DNA of 64,000 nt from Actinoplanes oblitus (GTDB lineage: Bacteria > Actinomycetota > Actinomycetes > Mycobacteriales > Micromonosporaceae). Positions 41,010-49,802 of the stretch are shown here, piece after piece. The translations under genes and the position numbers were made by a program. The stretch lies in contig NZ_CP126980.1 in NCBI RefSeq assembly GCF_030252345.1, positions 2,805,501 through 2,869,500 of the forward strand, written 5' to 3'. The first letter of the stretch is position 1, and each line of letters opens with the position of its first letter. A model generated the notes under the pieces. The model was not told the DNA's origin. It made no database searches and worked only from the letters and a program-made list of their open reading frames with translations.

Positions 41010-42110
41010 ATGACCGAGGGTGCACTGGCCGGCTTCACCGTGGCGGTCACCGCGGAACGACGCCGCAGTGAGATGACCGCCCTGCTGGAGCGGCGGGGCG
41101 CGCGGGTGGTCAGCGCGCCGGCGATCACCATCGTGCCGCTGATCGACGACGAGGCGCTGCGCGCCGCGACCGAGGCCTGCATCGGGCTGGAGCCGCACCT
41201 GGTGGTGGCGACCACCGGGTTCGGGTTCCGCGGCTGGCTGGAGGCGGCCGAGGGCTGGGGACTGGGTGACGCGCTGCGCGCCTCGCTGCGCGGCGCGAAG
41301 ATCATCGCCCGTGGGCCGAAGCCGTGCGGGGCGATCCGGGCGGCCGGGCTCACCGAGGACTGGGCGGCCAAGACCGAGGCGTCCGAGGAGGTCCTGGAGC
41401 GGCTGCTCAGCGACGGTGTGGCCGGGCGGCGGATCGTGGTGCAGGAGCACGGCGAGCCGCAGACCGAGTTCGTCGACGCGCTGCGCTCGGCCGGGGCGGC
41501 GGTGGTCGAGGTGCCGGTGTATCGCTGGGCGCTCGCGCCCGACATCGCCCCGGTGCGCAGGCTCGCCGAGCAGGTCGCGGCCGGGCAGATCGACGCGGTG
41601 ACGTTCACCAGCGCCCCCGCGGTGAAGGCGTTCCTGCGGGTCGCCGGGGAGGGCGGCGCCGACGTGGCCGCCGCGTTCCGGGACAAGACGCTCGCGGCCT
41701 GTGTCGGTCCGGTGACCGCGGCCCCGCTGCTCGACCTGGACATCCCGGTGGTGATGCCGGAGCGCTACCGGCTCGGCGCGCTGATCAAGACGGTCACCGA
41801 CGAGCTGCCCCGGCGGGCGGTGCGGTTGCGGGTCGCCGGTACCACGCTGGAGGTGCGCGGGCATGCGGTGCTGATCGACGAGGTCCCGCACGCTCTCGCG
41901 CCGGCCGCGATGGCGATCCTGGCGTCGCTGGCCCGCCGGCCGGGCGCGGTGGTCTCCAAGGACCAGCTGGCGGCCGCCCTGCCGCGCGGCAACGACGGGC
42001 ACGCGGTGGACGTGGCGGTGGCCCGGCTGCGGGCCGCGCTCGGCTCCGGCAAGCACATCGAGACGGTCATCAAACGCGGCTACCGCCTCCGGGTGGACGA
42101 GGCCGCCTGA
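41010..42110 (+). CDS. nnaR: NnaR: HemD-like/winged-helix nitrate assimilation regulator
   Basis: A 366-residue fusion. Residues 5-260 form a uroporphyrinogen-III synthase (HemD) fold (FTVAVTAERRRSEMTALLER, then VVATTGFGFRGWLEA and VTFTSAPAVKAFLRVAG). Residues 275-363 form an OmpR/PhoB-type winged helix (VSKDQLAAALPRGNDGHAVD, VAVARLRAALGSGKHIETVI). This architecture is that of NnaR, which works with GlnR to activate nitrate/nitrite assimilation genes in Streptomyces and mycobacteria. GGAG is five bases before the ATG. The following genes (chelatase, nitrate and nitrite reductases, transporter) are its expected targets. Confidence 0.9.
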   Translation: MTEGALAGFTVAVTAERRRSEMTALLERRGARVVSAPAITIVPLIDDEALRAATEACIGLEPHLVVATTGFGFRGWLEAAEGWGLGDALRASLRGAKIIARGPKPCGAIRAAGLTEDWAAKTEASEEVLERLLSDGVAGRRIVVQEHGEPQTEFVDALRSAGAAVVEVPVYRWALAPDIAPVRRLAEQVAAGQIDAVTFTSAPAVKAFLRVAGEGGADVAAAFRDKTLAACVGPVTAAPLLDLDIPVVMPERYRLGALIKTVTDELPRRAVRLRVAGTTLEVRGHAVLIDEVPHALAPAAMAILASLARRPGAVVSKDQLAAALPRGNDGHAVDVAVARLRAALGSGKHIETVIKRGYRLRVDEAA

Positions 42111-42121
42111 CCGCGGCACCA

Positions 42122-42288
42122 CGGAGAGCCGGAGTGAGTGCCCGACCGCCAGTCGGGGCCGCTGAGAAAGTGAAAACGGAGAGCCGGGAGTGAGTGGCCT
42201 GACCGCCAGTCGGGGCCGCTGAGAAAGTGAAGACGGAAAGCCGGAGTGAGCGGCCCGATGCCTGTCCGGGCCGCTGAGCGAGAGAAAA
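42122..42288 (+). repeat. Three tandem 55-57 bp hairpin repeats
   Basis: Units at 42122-42176, 42177-42233 and 42234-42288, each starting CGGAGAGCCGG or CGGAAAGCCGG and ending GCCGCTGAG-AAAGTGAAAA-like. Each contains a hairpin whose sequence differs while pairing persists: CCCGAC-CGCCA-GTCGGG in unit 1, CCTGAC-CGCCA-GTCGGG in unit 2, CGGCCCG-N9-CGGGCCG in unit 3. They lie just after the nnaR stop and before the 121-bp element. Confidence 0.8.
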
Positions 42289-42403
42289 CCCGTGCGGCGG
42301 AGCCTGATGACGATGCCAGGCCCGCCGAGGACCCCGGCGACGAAGCCGGATTGTTTCCCCGACGCCCGATGAGTTGCCGGGTTCTGACGTTCGGGTTCAG
42401 CAC

Positions 42404-42524
42404 GTCGTGACCACCCGCGGACGTCGCCCTTGCGGGCTGAGCGTTCTGGACGCGCAGCGGCCAGCTCAGACCGGAAGGGTCCCTGGCGGGAGCGGCGATC
42501 GGTGATCAGCGCGGATCCGAGTCA
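42404..42524 (+). repeat. 121-bp structured element, copy A
   Basis: Aligns without gaps to 61881-62001, with nine differences in 121 bases. The central stem GGGCTGAGC / GCTCAGACC pairs at 8 of 9 positions; in copy B the same positions read GGGCCGGGC / GCCCGGCCC, perfectly paired, so two base pairs changed on both sides (T-A to C-G and A-T to G-C). Flanking short stems CCCGC/GCGGG and TCCC-TGGC-GGGA are conserved. It ends 42 bases before the CbiX-type chelatase ATG. No open frame crosses copy A. It may be a structured RNA or a mobile palindromic element. Confidence 0.8.
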
Positions 42525-42566
42525 TCAATGTCGTGAATGTGACCCTGAGTGAGACCTGGAGGGCCG

Positions 42567-43244
42567 ATGCCTACCTTGATCGCTGTCGCCCATGGCACCC
42601 GTTCGGCCACCGGGCGGCGGGAATTGCGGGAACTCGCCGCCGCGGTGGCCCGGCGCCGGCCGGGATTGGACGTGCGGCTCTGTTACGTCGACGTGCAGGA
42701 GCCGAAGGTCGCCGACGTCGTGCCGGCGGTGACCGACGCGGTAGTCGTGCCGCTGCTGCTGTCCTGCGGCTATCACGTGCGGGTGGACATCGCCGAGGCG
42801 GTGGCCGGCACCGGCATCCCGGTGACCGCGCCGCTCGGACCGGACCCGGTGCTGCTGGACAGCCTGATCGGTAACCTGCCGGCGGCCGACGCGGTCGTGC
42901 TGGCGGCCGCCGGATCGTCGGATCCGCGGTGGCGCGCCGATGTGGCGGGTGTCGCCGCGCGGCTGCCCGGGCCGGCCCGGGTCGCCTACGTGTCCGGTAC
43001 CGGGCCGCGTGTCCCGGACGTGGTCGCGCAACTGCGCGCCGCCGGCGCGCAACGGATCGCGATCGCCGCGTATCTGCTGGCCGACGGGCTGTTCTACAGG
43101 TCGTTGCGGGATGCCGGCGCGGACACGGTGACCCCGCCCCTGTGCCACGATGTTGCGGTGGCCGACCTGGTCCTGAGTCGATTCGATGGCGAGTTTGTAA
43201 ACGGCGGGAAACAGGTTCTCACAACCGTCGGTAGCCGCTTGTAG
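42567..43244 (+). CDS. Sirohydrochlorin chelatase (CbiX/SirB type)
   Basis: A 225-residue two-domain chelatase. The first domain begins PTLIAVAHGTRSATGRRELR with the metal-binding His in VAHGTR, and CGYHVRVDIAEAVAG carries the second His; the second half repeats the fold more loosely (VLAAAGSSDPRWRADVAGVA). It would insert iron into sirohydrochlorin to make the siroheme needed by NirB next door; cobalt insertion is the alternative. TGGAGGG lies five bases before the ATG. The 121-bp element and the three hairpin repeats occupy its upstream region. Confidence 0.88.
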   Translation: MPTLIAVAHGTRSATGRRELRELAAAVARRRPGLDVRLCYVDVQEPKVADVVPAVTDAVVVPLLLSCGYHVRVDIAEAVAGTGIPVTAPLGPDPVLLDSLIGNLPAADAVVLAAAGSSDPRWRADVAGVAARLPGPARVAYVSGTGPRVPDVVAQLRAAGAQRIAIAAYLLADGLFYRSLRDAGADTVTPPLCHDVAVADLVLSRFDGEFVNGGKQVLTTVGSRL

Positions 43245-43339
43245 TCACATCGGTGGCGGCCCGGTTGTAGGGATTTCCGAACAACAGCGTCACCGCAAGT
43301 GGTCTTCCGGGTTAACGCCGGGCCGACAGAGTTCCTCTC

Positions 43340-45430
43340 GTGACGGCGACCCAGACGCATTGCCCCTACTGCGCTCTGCAGTGCGGGATGACGCTGACGC
43401 CCGGGATCCCTCGGGTGCGGCTAGAGCCGGCCGACTTCCCGGTCAACCGGGGCGGCCTGTGCGCCAAGGGCTTCACCGCGGCGGACCTGCTGGACCATCC
43501 GGACCGGCTGCTGACGCCGCTGGTCCGTAAGGAGCCCGGCAACCGGGACTCGCCCCTGCGGGAGGCGTCCTGGGAGGAGGCGTACGACCGGATCGTCTCG
43601 GCGATCCGGGACAGTCAGGAGCACTACGGGCCGGACAGCGTCGGCGCGTTCGGCGGCGGCGGGCTGACCAACGAGAAGGCGTACGCCCTGGGCAAGTTCG
43701 TCCGGGTCGCGCTGCGCTCCTCGGCGATCGACTACAACGGCCGGTTCTGCATGTCGTCGGCGGCGACGGCGGCGAACCGGGCGCTCGGCATCGACCGCGG
43801 CCTGCCGTTCCCGCTCGCCGACCTGGCCGAGGCGCGGACCGTGCTGCTGGTCGGCGCGAACCCGGCGGACGCCATGCCGCCGTCCATGCAGTACCTGGAC
43901 GCCGGCCGGGCCAACGGCGCCAAGCACATCGTCGTCGACCCCCGGCGCACGAACACGGCGAACGGCGCGTACCTGCACCTGCAGCCGCTGCCCGGCACCG
44001 ACCTGGCGCTGGCCAACGGCCTGCTGCACATCGCGATCCGGGAGGGCTTCCTCGACGAGGACTTCATCGCGAGCCGCACCGAGAACTTCGCGGCGGTGAA
44101 GGCGGCGGCCAACGCCTACTGGCCGGAGCGGGTCGAGCGGATCACCGGCGTCCCGGAGGTCCAGCTGCGCGAGACCGTGCGGCTGCTGGCCACCGAGGGC
44201 CCGGCGATCATCCTGACCGCTCGCGGCGCCGAGCAGCACAGCAACGGCACCGACACCGCGCAGGCCTGGCTCAACCTGGCCCTCGCGCTCGGCCTGGTCG
44301 GCCGGCCCTTCGCCGGGTACGGCACGATCACCGGCCAGGGCAACGGGCAGGGCGGCCGCGAGCACGGGCAGAAGGCCGACCAGCTGCCGGGTTACCGCCG
44401 GCTGGACGACCCGGCGGCCCGGGCACACGTCGCGAAGGTGTGGGGCGTCGACGCCGACGAGCTCCCGCAACCGGGGCGTTCGGCGTACGAAATGATCGAT
44501 GCCCTCGGCGCCGAAGGCGGCGTCCGGGTCCTCCTCGTGCTGGCCAGCAACCTGGTGGTCTCCGCCCCGCACAGCAACAACGTGATCGAGAAGCTGCGCG
44601 GCCTGGACTTCTTGGTGGTCTCCGACATCTTCCGGTCGGAGACCGCGGAGCTGGCCGACGTGGTCCTCCCCACCGCCCAGTGGGCGGAGGAGGAGGGCAC
44701 GATGACCAACCTCGAGGGTCGCGTGATCCGCCGCAAGATGGCGCTGCCGCCGCCGCCGATGGTCAAGACGGACCTGACGGTGCTGACCGACCTCGCCGGC
44801 CTTCTGGGCCGCGGCGAGTTCTTCACCGACGAGCCGCGCGCGGTCTTCGAGGAGCTGCGCCGGGCCAGCGCGGGCGGCGTCGCCGACTACGCGGGGATCA
44901 GCTACGAGCGGATCGAGGCGGAGGACGGCGTCTTCTGGCCGTGCCCCAGCGAGGACCACGCGGGCACGCCGCGGCTGTTCGCCGAGACGTTCCCCACGGC
45001 CTCCGGCCGGGCCAGGTTCATCCGGGTCGATCACCGCGATCCCGCCGAGGTCCCCGACGAGACCTTTCCGTACGTCCTGACCACCGGCCGCAACATGCAG
45101 CAGTACCAGAGCGGCAACCAGACCAGGCGGGTGAAGGCGCTCACCGTGGCGCTGCCCGAACCCCGCGCCGAGATCCACCCCGACCTCGCCCGCCGGCACG
45201 GCATCGCCGACGGTGACCTGGTCGAGCTCCGCAGCCGCCGAGGCGCCGCGACGTTGCGCGCCCGGCTCTCCGACGGCATCCGCCCGGACACGGTGTTCGC
45301 GCCGTTCCACTGGCCCGGCGCGAACGCGCTGACCAATCCGGCCTTGGATCCGCACTCCAAGATGCCCGCTTTCAAGGTGTGCGCGGTGGCCATCGCGCGT
45401 GCCGGCACACCAGAAGGGACCGACCAGTGA
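43340..45430 (+). CDS. Assimilatory nitrate reductase, molybdopterin catalytic subunit
   Basis: A 696-residue Mo-bis-MGD enzyme. The N-terminal [4Fe-4S] site is CPYCALQCG with the fourth Cys in GGLCAKG (residues 8-41). YNGRFCMSSAATAANRALG carries the Mo-ligand Cys near residue 137. QGNGQGGREHGQKADQLPGY is typical of assimilatory nitrate reductases, and the C-terminal molydopterin-binding domain starts at YVLTTGRNMQQYQSGNQTRR. No BFD-type ferredoxin domain is fused, so a separate electron donor is needed. GTG start. Its stop overlaps the nirB start. The 95-base upstream gap contains a weak GTTGT-N12-ACAAC dyad. Confidence 0.92.
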   Translation: MTATQTHCPYCALQCGMTLTPGIPRVRLEPADFPVNRGGLCAKGFTAADLLDHPDRLLTPLVRKEPGNRDSPLREASWEEAYDRIVSAIRDSQEHYGPDSVGAFGGGGLTNEKAYALGKFVRVALRSSAIDYNGRFCMSSAATAANRALGIDRGLPFPLADLAEARTVLLVGANPADAMPPSMQYLDAGRANGAKHIVVDPRRTNTANGAYLHLQPLPGTDLALANGLLHIAIREGFLDEDFIASRTENFAAVKAAANAYWPERVERITGVPEVQLRETVRLLATEGPAIILTARGAEQHSNGTDTAQAWLNLALALGLVGRPFAGYGTITGQGNGQGGREHGQKADQLPGYRRLDDPAARAHVAKVWGVDADELPQPGRSAYEMIDALGAEGGVRVLLVLASNLVVSAPHSNNVIEKLRGLDFLVVSDIFRSETAELADVVLPTAQWAEEEGTMTNLEGRVIRRKMALPPPPMVKTDLTVLTDLAGLLGRGEFFTDEPRAVFEELRRASAGGVADYAGISYERIEAEDGVFWPCPSEDHAGTPRLFAETFPTASGRARFIRVDHRDPAEVPDETFPYVLTTGRNMQQYQSGNQTRRVKALTVALPEPRAEIHPDLARRHGIADGDLVELRSRRGAATLRARLSDGIRPDTVFAPFHWPGANALTNPALDPHSKMPAFKVCAVAIARAGTPEGTDQ

Positions 45431-47889
45431 CTCAGCGTTTAGTGGTGATCGGCAACGGCATGGCGGGCGCCCGCACGGTCGAGGAGATCCTCGCCCGCAA
45501 CGGCGACTTCACCGTGACGATGTTCGGTGACGAGCCGTACGGCAACTACAACCGGATCATGCTCTCCAACCTGCTGGCCGGGGTGGAGACCGAGGAGGGC
45601 ATCTTCCTCAACGATCTGGCCTGGTACTCCGAGAACGGCATCACGCTGAACGCCGGGGTCAAGGTCGAGCGGATCGACGCGAAGAAGAAGCTGGTGCACG
45701 ACAGCAACGGGGTGGCCACCCCGTACGACAAGCTGATCATCGCGACCGGCAGCTACTCGTGGACGCCGCCGATGAAGAACGTGCACAACCCGAAGCGCGG
45801 CTACCACCAGGGCGTCTTCGCGTTCCGGACGCTCGACGACACCCGCGGCATGATCCGCTACGCCCGGGACCACGAGCGGGCGGTGGTGATCGGCGGCGGC
45901 CTGCTCGGCCTGGAGGCGGCGCGCGGCCTGCAGAACCACGTCAGCCAGGTGACCCTGCTGCACGCCATGGGCCACCTGATGGAACGCCAGCTCGATCCGA
46001 AGGCCGGCCAGATGCTGCAGGCCAGCGTCGAGGGCAAGCTCGGGATCAAGGTGATCACCAACGCGATGACCACCGAGATCCTCGGCAAGGACCGGGTCAC
46101 CGGGGTGAAGCTGGCCGACGGCACGGTCATCGAGTGCGACGTGGTGGTGATCGCCGCCGGCATCCGGCCGAACACCGAGATGGTGGCGAACAGCGGGCTG
46201 CCGGTCGAGCGCGGCATCGTGGTCGACGACCAGATGCGGGTGCAGGGCGAGCAGGACATCTACTCGGTGGGCGAGTGCGCCCAGCACCGGGGCAACCTGT
46301 ACGGCCTGGTCGCCCCGCTGTGGGACCAGGCGAAGGTGCTCGCCGACCACATCACCGGGCGCAACCCGGACGCGGCGTACCACGGCTCGAAGCTCTCCAC
46401 CAAGCTCAAGGTGGCCGGCATCGACGTCGCCTCGATGGGCCTGATCGCCCCGGAGACCGACGACGACGAGGTGGTCGTCTACAACGAGCCCAAGAAGGGC
46501 GTCTACAAGCAGCTGATCATCCGCGACGACGTGCTGGTCGGTGCGGTGCTGGTCGGCGACAACAGCAAGGCGGCGTCGCTGATCCAGGCGTTCGACAGGG
46601 GTACCGCCCTGCCGGAGGAGCGGGCCGGGCTGATCTTCGACATCGGCGGCCCGGCCGGCGAGGTGTCGCCCGCCGAGATGGCCGACGACGCGCAGGTCTG
46701 CAACTGCAACGGGGTCAGCAAGGGCGCGATCTGCGGCGCGGTCTCGTCCGGGTGCAAGACGGTCAGCGGCGTGATGGACAAGACCCGGGCCGGCAAGGGC
46801 TGCGGCACCTGCAAGCCGCTGGTCCAGCGGATCGTGGAGTGGGCCAACGGCGGCGCGGTCGAGGAGGACCCGGCGGCGTCCTGGTACGTCCCCGGCGTCC
46901 CGATGCCCAAGCCGGAGCTGATGGCCGCGATCCGCCAGTACGAGCTCAAGAGCGTCTCCGCGGTCTTCGACAAGCTGGTCCCCGGCGGGCAGCACGACGC
47001 GAAGAGCAAGATGGGCCTGGCCTCGCTGCTCAAGATGATGTGGGCCGACCAGTACGAGGACGAGCGCGACGCCCGGTTCATCAACGACCGGGTGCACGGC
47101 AACATCCAGAAGGACGGCACCTTCTCGGTGGTCCCGCAGATGAAGGGCGGCGTCACCACCCCGGCCGAGCTCAAGCGGATCGCCGAGGTGGCCGAGAAGT
47201 ACCGGGTGCCGATGGTCAAGCTGACCGGCGGCCAGCGCATCGACCTGCTCGGGGTGCCCAAGGAACAGCTCCCGGCGATGTGGGCGGACCTGGACATGCC
47301 GTCCGGCTACGCGTACGCCAAGAGCTTCCGCACCGTGAAGACCTGCGTCGGCTCGGACTTCTGCCGGTTCGGGGTCGGTGACTCCACCGCGCTGGGCATC
47401 GCCATCGAGGAGCGGTACCAGGGGCTGGAGGGCCCCGGCAAGATGAAGCTCGCCGTCACCGGCTGCCCGCGCAACTGTGCCGAGGCGTACGTGAAGGATC
47501 TCGGTGTCGTCGCCATCGACGGCGGCAAGTGGGAGATCTACGTCGGCGGTGCGGCCGGCGCCCACATCCGCAAGGGTGACCTGCTCACCACGGTCGACTC
47601 GGCCGAAGAGGTGATCAAGTTGACCGGGCGGTTCCTGCAGTACTACCGGGAGAACGCCAACTGGCTGGAGCGCACCTACGCGTTCGTCCCGCGGATCGGC
47701 ATCGACCGGATCCGGGAGATCGTCGTCGAGGACTCGGACGGCATCGCCGAGGCCCTGGACGCCGCCGTCGAGGAGGCCGTGCAGGCCTACAAGGACCCCT
47801 GGAAGGAGCGGGCCGAGCCGGTCACGCCCGGCCAGTTCCGTACCTCCCTTCCCCTGACCGTTCTCCCCCAGGTTCCGGTGCGCGCATGA
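45427..47889 (+). CDS. nirB: Assimilatory nitrite reductase, large subunit
   Basis: An 820-residue NAD(P)H nitrite reductase. In order: FAD/NADH reductase domain (VVIGNGMAGARTVEEILARN at the start; VVIGGGLLGLEAARGLQNHV near residue 155), a BFD-like [2Fe-2S] domain (VCNCNGVSKGAICG then GCGTCKPLV, about 415-475), and the siroheme/[4Fe-4S] domain (CVGSDFCRFGVGDST and TGCPRNCAEAYVKD, about 640-690). It reduces nitrite to ammonium in the cytoplasm. The GTG start overlaps the nitrate reductase stop (GTGA). Leu5 is a TTA codon, a rare codon in this genome type, so translation may depend on a bldA-like tRNA. Confidence 0.95.
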   Translation: MTQRLVVIGNGMAGARTVEEILARNGDFTVTMFGDEPYGNYNRIMLSNLLAGVETEEGIFLNDLAWYSENGITLNAGVKVERIDAKKKLVHDSNGVATPYDKLIIATGSYSWTPPMKNVHNPKRGYHQGVFAFRTLDDTRGMIRYARDHERAVVIGGGLLGLEAARGLQNHVSQVTLLHAMGHLMERQLDPKAGQMLQASVEGKLGIKVITNAMTTEILGKDRVTGVKLADGTVIECDVVVIAAGIRPNTEMVANSGLPVERGIVVDDQMRVQGEQDIYSVGECAQHRGNLYGLVAPLWDQAKVLADHITGRNPDAAYHGSKLSTKLKVAGIDVASMGLIAPETDDDEVVVYNEPKKGVYKQLIIRDDVLVGAVLVGDNSKAASLIQAFDRGTALPEERAGLIFDIGGPAGEVSPAEMADDAQVCNCNGVSKGAICGAVSSGCKTVSGVMDKTRAGKGCGTCKPLVQRIVEWANGGAVEEDPAASWYVPGVPMPKPELMAAIRQYELKSVSAVFDKLVPGGQHDAKSKMGLASLLKMMWADQYEDERDARFINDRVHGNIQKDGTFSVVPQMKGGVTTPAELKRIAEVAEKYRVPMVKLTGGQRIDLLGVPKEQLPAMWADLDMPSGYAYAKSFRTVKTCVGSDFCRFGVGDSTALGIAIEERYQGLEGPGKMKLAVTGCPRNCAEAYVKDLGVVAIDGGKWEIYVGGAAGAHIRKGDLLTTVDSAEEVIKLTGRFLQYYRENANWLERTYAFVPRIGIDRIREIVVEDSDGIAEALDAAVEEAVQAYKDPWKERAEPVTPGQFRTSLPLTVLPQVPVRA

Positions 47890-48209
47890 CCATCACCACT
47901 GCTTCCTCGACCCCGACCGTTCTCGGCCCGGTCGCCGACATCCCGCTCGGCGAGGGACGCACCTACGCCGTGGACGGGGACATGATCGCCGTCTTCCGCC
48001 TGCGCGACGGCTCCCTGCGCGCGGTCTCCGCGGTCTGCCCGCACAAGGGCGGCCCGCTGGCGGACGGGCAGATCGACAACTCGATCGTCGTCTGCCCGCT
48101 GCACCTGTTCGCCTGGGACCTCGCCACCGGGTGCTCCCAGTCCGGCCAAGCCCCGATCGACGTCTACCCGGTCCGGGAAGACGACGGTCAGATCCTTCTG
48201 GGAGAGTGA
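47886..48209 (+). CDS. nirD: Nitrite reductase small subunit, Rieske type
   Basis: A 107-residue Rieske [2Fe-2S]-fold protein. CPHKGG and CPLHLFAWDL supply the Cys-X-His and Cys-X-X-His positions (about residues 53-55 and 70-73), so the cluster ligands appear intact. This is the NirD partner of NirB. Its ATG overlaps the nirB stop by four bases. Confidence 0.93.
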   Translation: MTITTASSTPTVLGPVADIPLGEGRTYAVDGDMIAVFRLRDGSLRAVSAVCPHKGGPLADGQIDNSIVVCPLHLFAWDLATGCSQSGQAPIDVYPVREDDGQILLGE

Positions 48210-48210
48210 C

Positions 48211-49560
48211 ATGACCGCGACTGTGCCCACCATTGAGACCACCCGGCCGTCCGCCAGAACCCTGAAGGGCCACTGGATCGACGAGTGGAACCCCGAGGAC
48301 CGCACGTTCTGGGCCAACGGCGGCGAGAAGATCGCCAAGCGCAACCTGTACTTCTCGATCTTCTCCGAGCACATCGGCTTCTCGGTGTGGTCGCTGTGGT
48401 CGGTGCTGGTGCTCTTCCTCGGCCCGGCCTACGGCTTCGCGCCGGCGGAGAAGTTCCTGCTCACCGCGGTGCCGACGCTGGTCGGTGCCGGGCTGCGGAT
48501 CCCGTACACGTTCGCGGTGGCCAAGTTCGGTGGCCGCAACTGGACGATCATCAGCGCGACGATGCTGCTCGTCCCGGCGGTGCTGACCGCGTTCCTGGTC
48601 AAGCCGGGCGTCTCGCTGAGCACCCTGCTGATCCTGGGCGCGCTGGCCGGGGTGGGCGGCGGCAACTTCGCCTCCTCGATGGCGAACATCAACGCCTTCT
48701 TCCCGGAGCGGCGCAAGGGCTGGGCGCTCGGTTTCAACGCCGGTGGCGGCAACATCGGCGTCGCCACGGTGCAACTGGTCGGCCTGTTCGTGCTCGCCGT
48801 CTTCGGCGCCGGGCACCCGGGCATCGTGGCCGGTCTCTACATCCCGCTGATCGTGATCTCCGCGGTCTGCTCGGCGATCTGGATGGACAACCTGTCCCAG
48901 GCCCGCAACGAGAAGCGGGGGATGCGCGACGCGCTCCGGGAGTCGCACACCTGGGTCATGTCGCTGCTCTACATCGGCACGTTCGGTTCGTTCATCGGCT
49001 TCGGCTTCGCGTTCGGCCAGGTGCTGCAGGTGCAGTTCGCCACCCAGTTCAACACCCCGATCAAGGCGGCCTACCTGACCTTCCTCGGCCCGCTGCTGGG
49101 CTCGCTGATCCGGCCGCTCGGCGGCGCGCTCGCCGACCGGCTGGGCGGCGCGAAGGTCACCTTCGTCAACTTCATCGCGATGGCGGCCGGGGCGAGCGTG
49201 GTGCTGGTGGCCGCGCAGCAGCGGTCCCTGCCGCTCTACATCGCCGGGTTCATCAGCCTGTTCATCCTCAGCGGGCTGGGCAACGGGTCCACCTACAAGA
49301 TGATCCCGGCGATCTTCAAGTCGAAGTACGCCGGCGACGCCCACCAGGCACGGCGGATCTCCGGCTCGGTGATCGGCATCGCCGGCGCGCTCGGCGGCAT
49401 CGGCGGGGTGCTGGTGAACCTGGCCTTCCGGCAGTCCTTCCTGACATACAAGGACGCGGACGCGGCGTACCTGGCGTTCATCGGGTTCTACGCGCTGTGC
49501 GTACTGGTGACCTGGACGGTCTACCTGCGCCCCGGCGCCCGCGAGACGATCGCGGTCTGA
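48211..49560 (+). CDS. narK: NarK-type nitrate/nitrite transporter
   Basis: A 449-residue major facilitator with 12 membrane helices. The nitrate signature is seen twice: GGGNFASSMANINAFFPERR and LGFNAGGGNIGVATVQLVG in the first half, and SGLGNGSTYKMIPAIFKSKY in the second. The Arg after helix 2 (LRIPYTFAVAKFGGRNW) is a substrate-contact position. A polar N-terminus of about 40 residues precedes helix 1. It begins one base after nirD stops, ends the operon at a strong hairpin, and would import nitrate and perhaps export nitrite. Confidence 0.93.
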   Translation: MTATVPTIETTRPSARTLKGHWIDEWNPEDRTFWANGGEKIAKRNLYFSIFSEHIGFSVWSLWSVLVLFLGPAYGFAPAEKFLLTAVPTLVGAGLRIPYTFAVAKFGGRNWTIISATMLLVPAVLTAFLVKPGVSLSTLLILGALAGVGGGNFASSMANINAFFPERRKGWALGFNAGGGNIGVATVQLVGLFVLAVFGAGHPGIVAGLYIPLIVISAVCSAIWMDNLSQARNEKRGMRDALRESHTWVMSLLYIGTFGSFIGFGFAFGQVLQVQFATQFNTPIKAAYLTFLGPLLGSLIRPLGGALADRLGGAKVTFVNFIAMAAGASVVLVAAQQRSLPLYIAGFISLFILSGLGNGSTYKMIPAIFKSKYAGDAHQARRISGSVIGIAGALGGIGGVLVNLAFRQSFLTYKDADAAYLAFIGFYALCVLVTWTVYLRPGARETIAV

Positions 49561-49576
49561 TCTTCCGCACACCGGT

Positions 49577-49604
49577 GCGGCCCGGCGCGCACGCGCCGGG
49601 CCGC
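49577..49604 (+). terminator. Terminator of the nitrate assimilation operon
   Basis: GCGGCCCGGCGCG (49577-49589) pairs perfectly with 49592-49604, 16 bases after the narK stop. Confidence 0.75.
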
Positions 49605-49802
49605 ACCTGTTGTCCGGCAGATTGCTTGACACTGGGAAACTATTGAATGAGCTGCGGAAATGCTTTGTCGATCACGAGGCATCGAAGATCGAATTAGTCT
49701 CCGCATCACTCGATCGTGGTCGTGTGTCGCCAAGCCGAAAGCCGCCCGATCCATATGATCAGTTTGTCCGAAATTACCTTTCTTACCGAAAAGGTGATCC
49801 CT

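Noticed and set aside
42404..42566. Cobalamin or other known riboswitch before the chelatase gene
   Set aside because: I could not match the conserved boxes of cobalamin, SAM, glycine or cyclic-di-AMP riboswitches, and the second copy has no downstream gene on the same strand.
43262..43290. GlnR box upstream of the nitrate reductase
   Set aside because: GTTGT-N12-ACAAC and GTAGG/CGAAC words are only loosely like the GTnAC-N6-GaAAC consensus; too weak to call.
49626..49631. Consensus -35 TTGACA before the secreted protein
   Set aside because: No -10 element at 16-19 bases; left out as a promoter.
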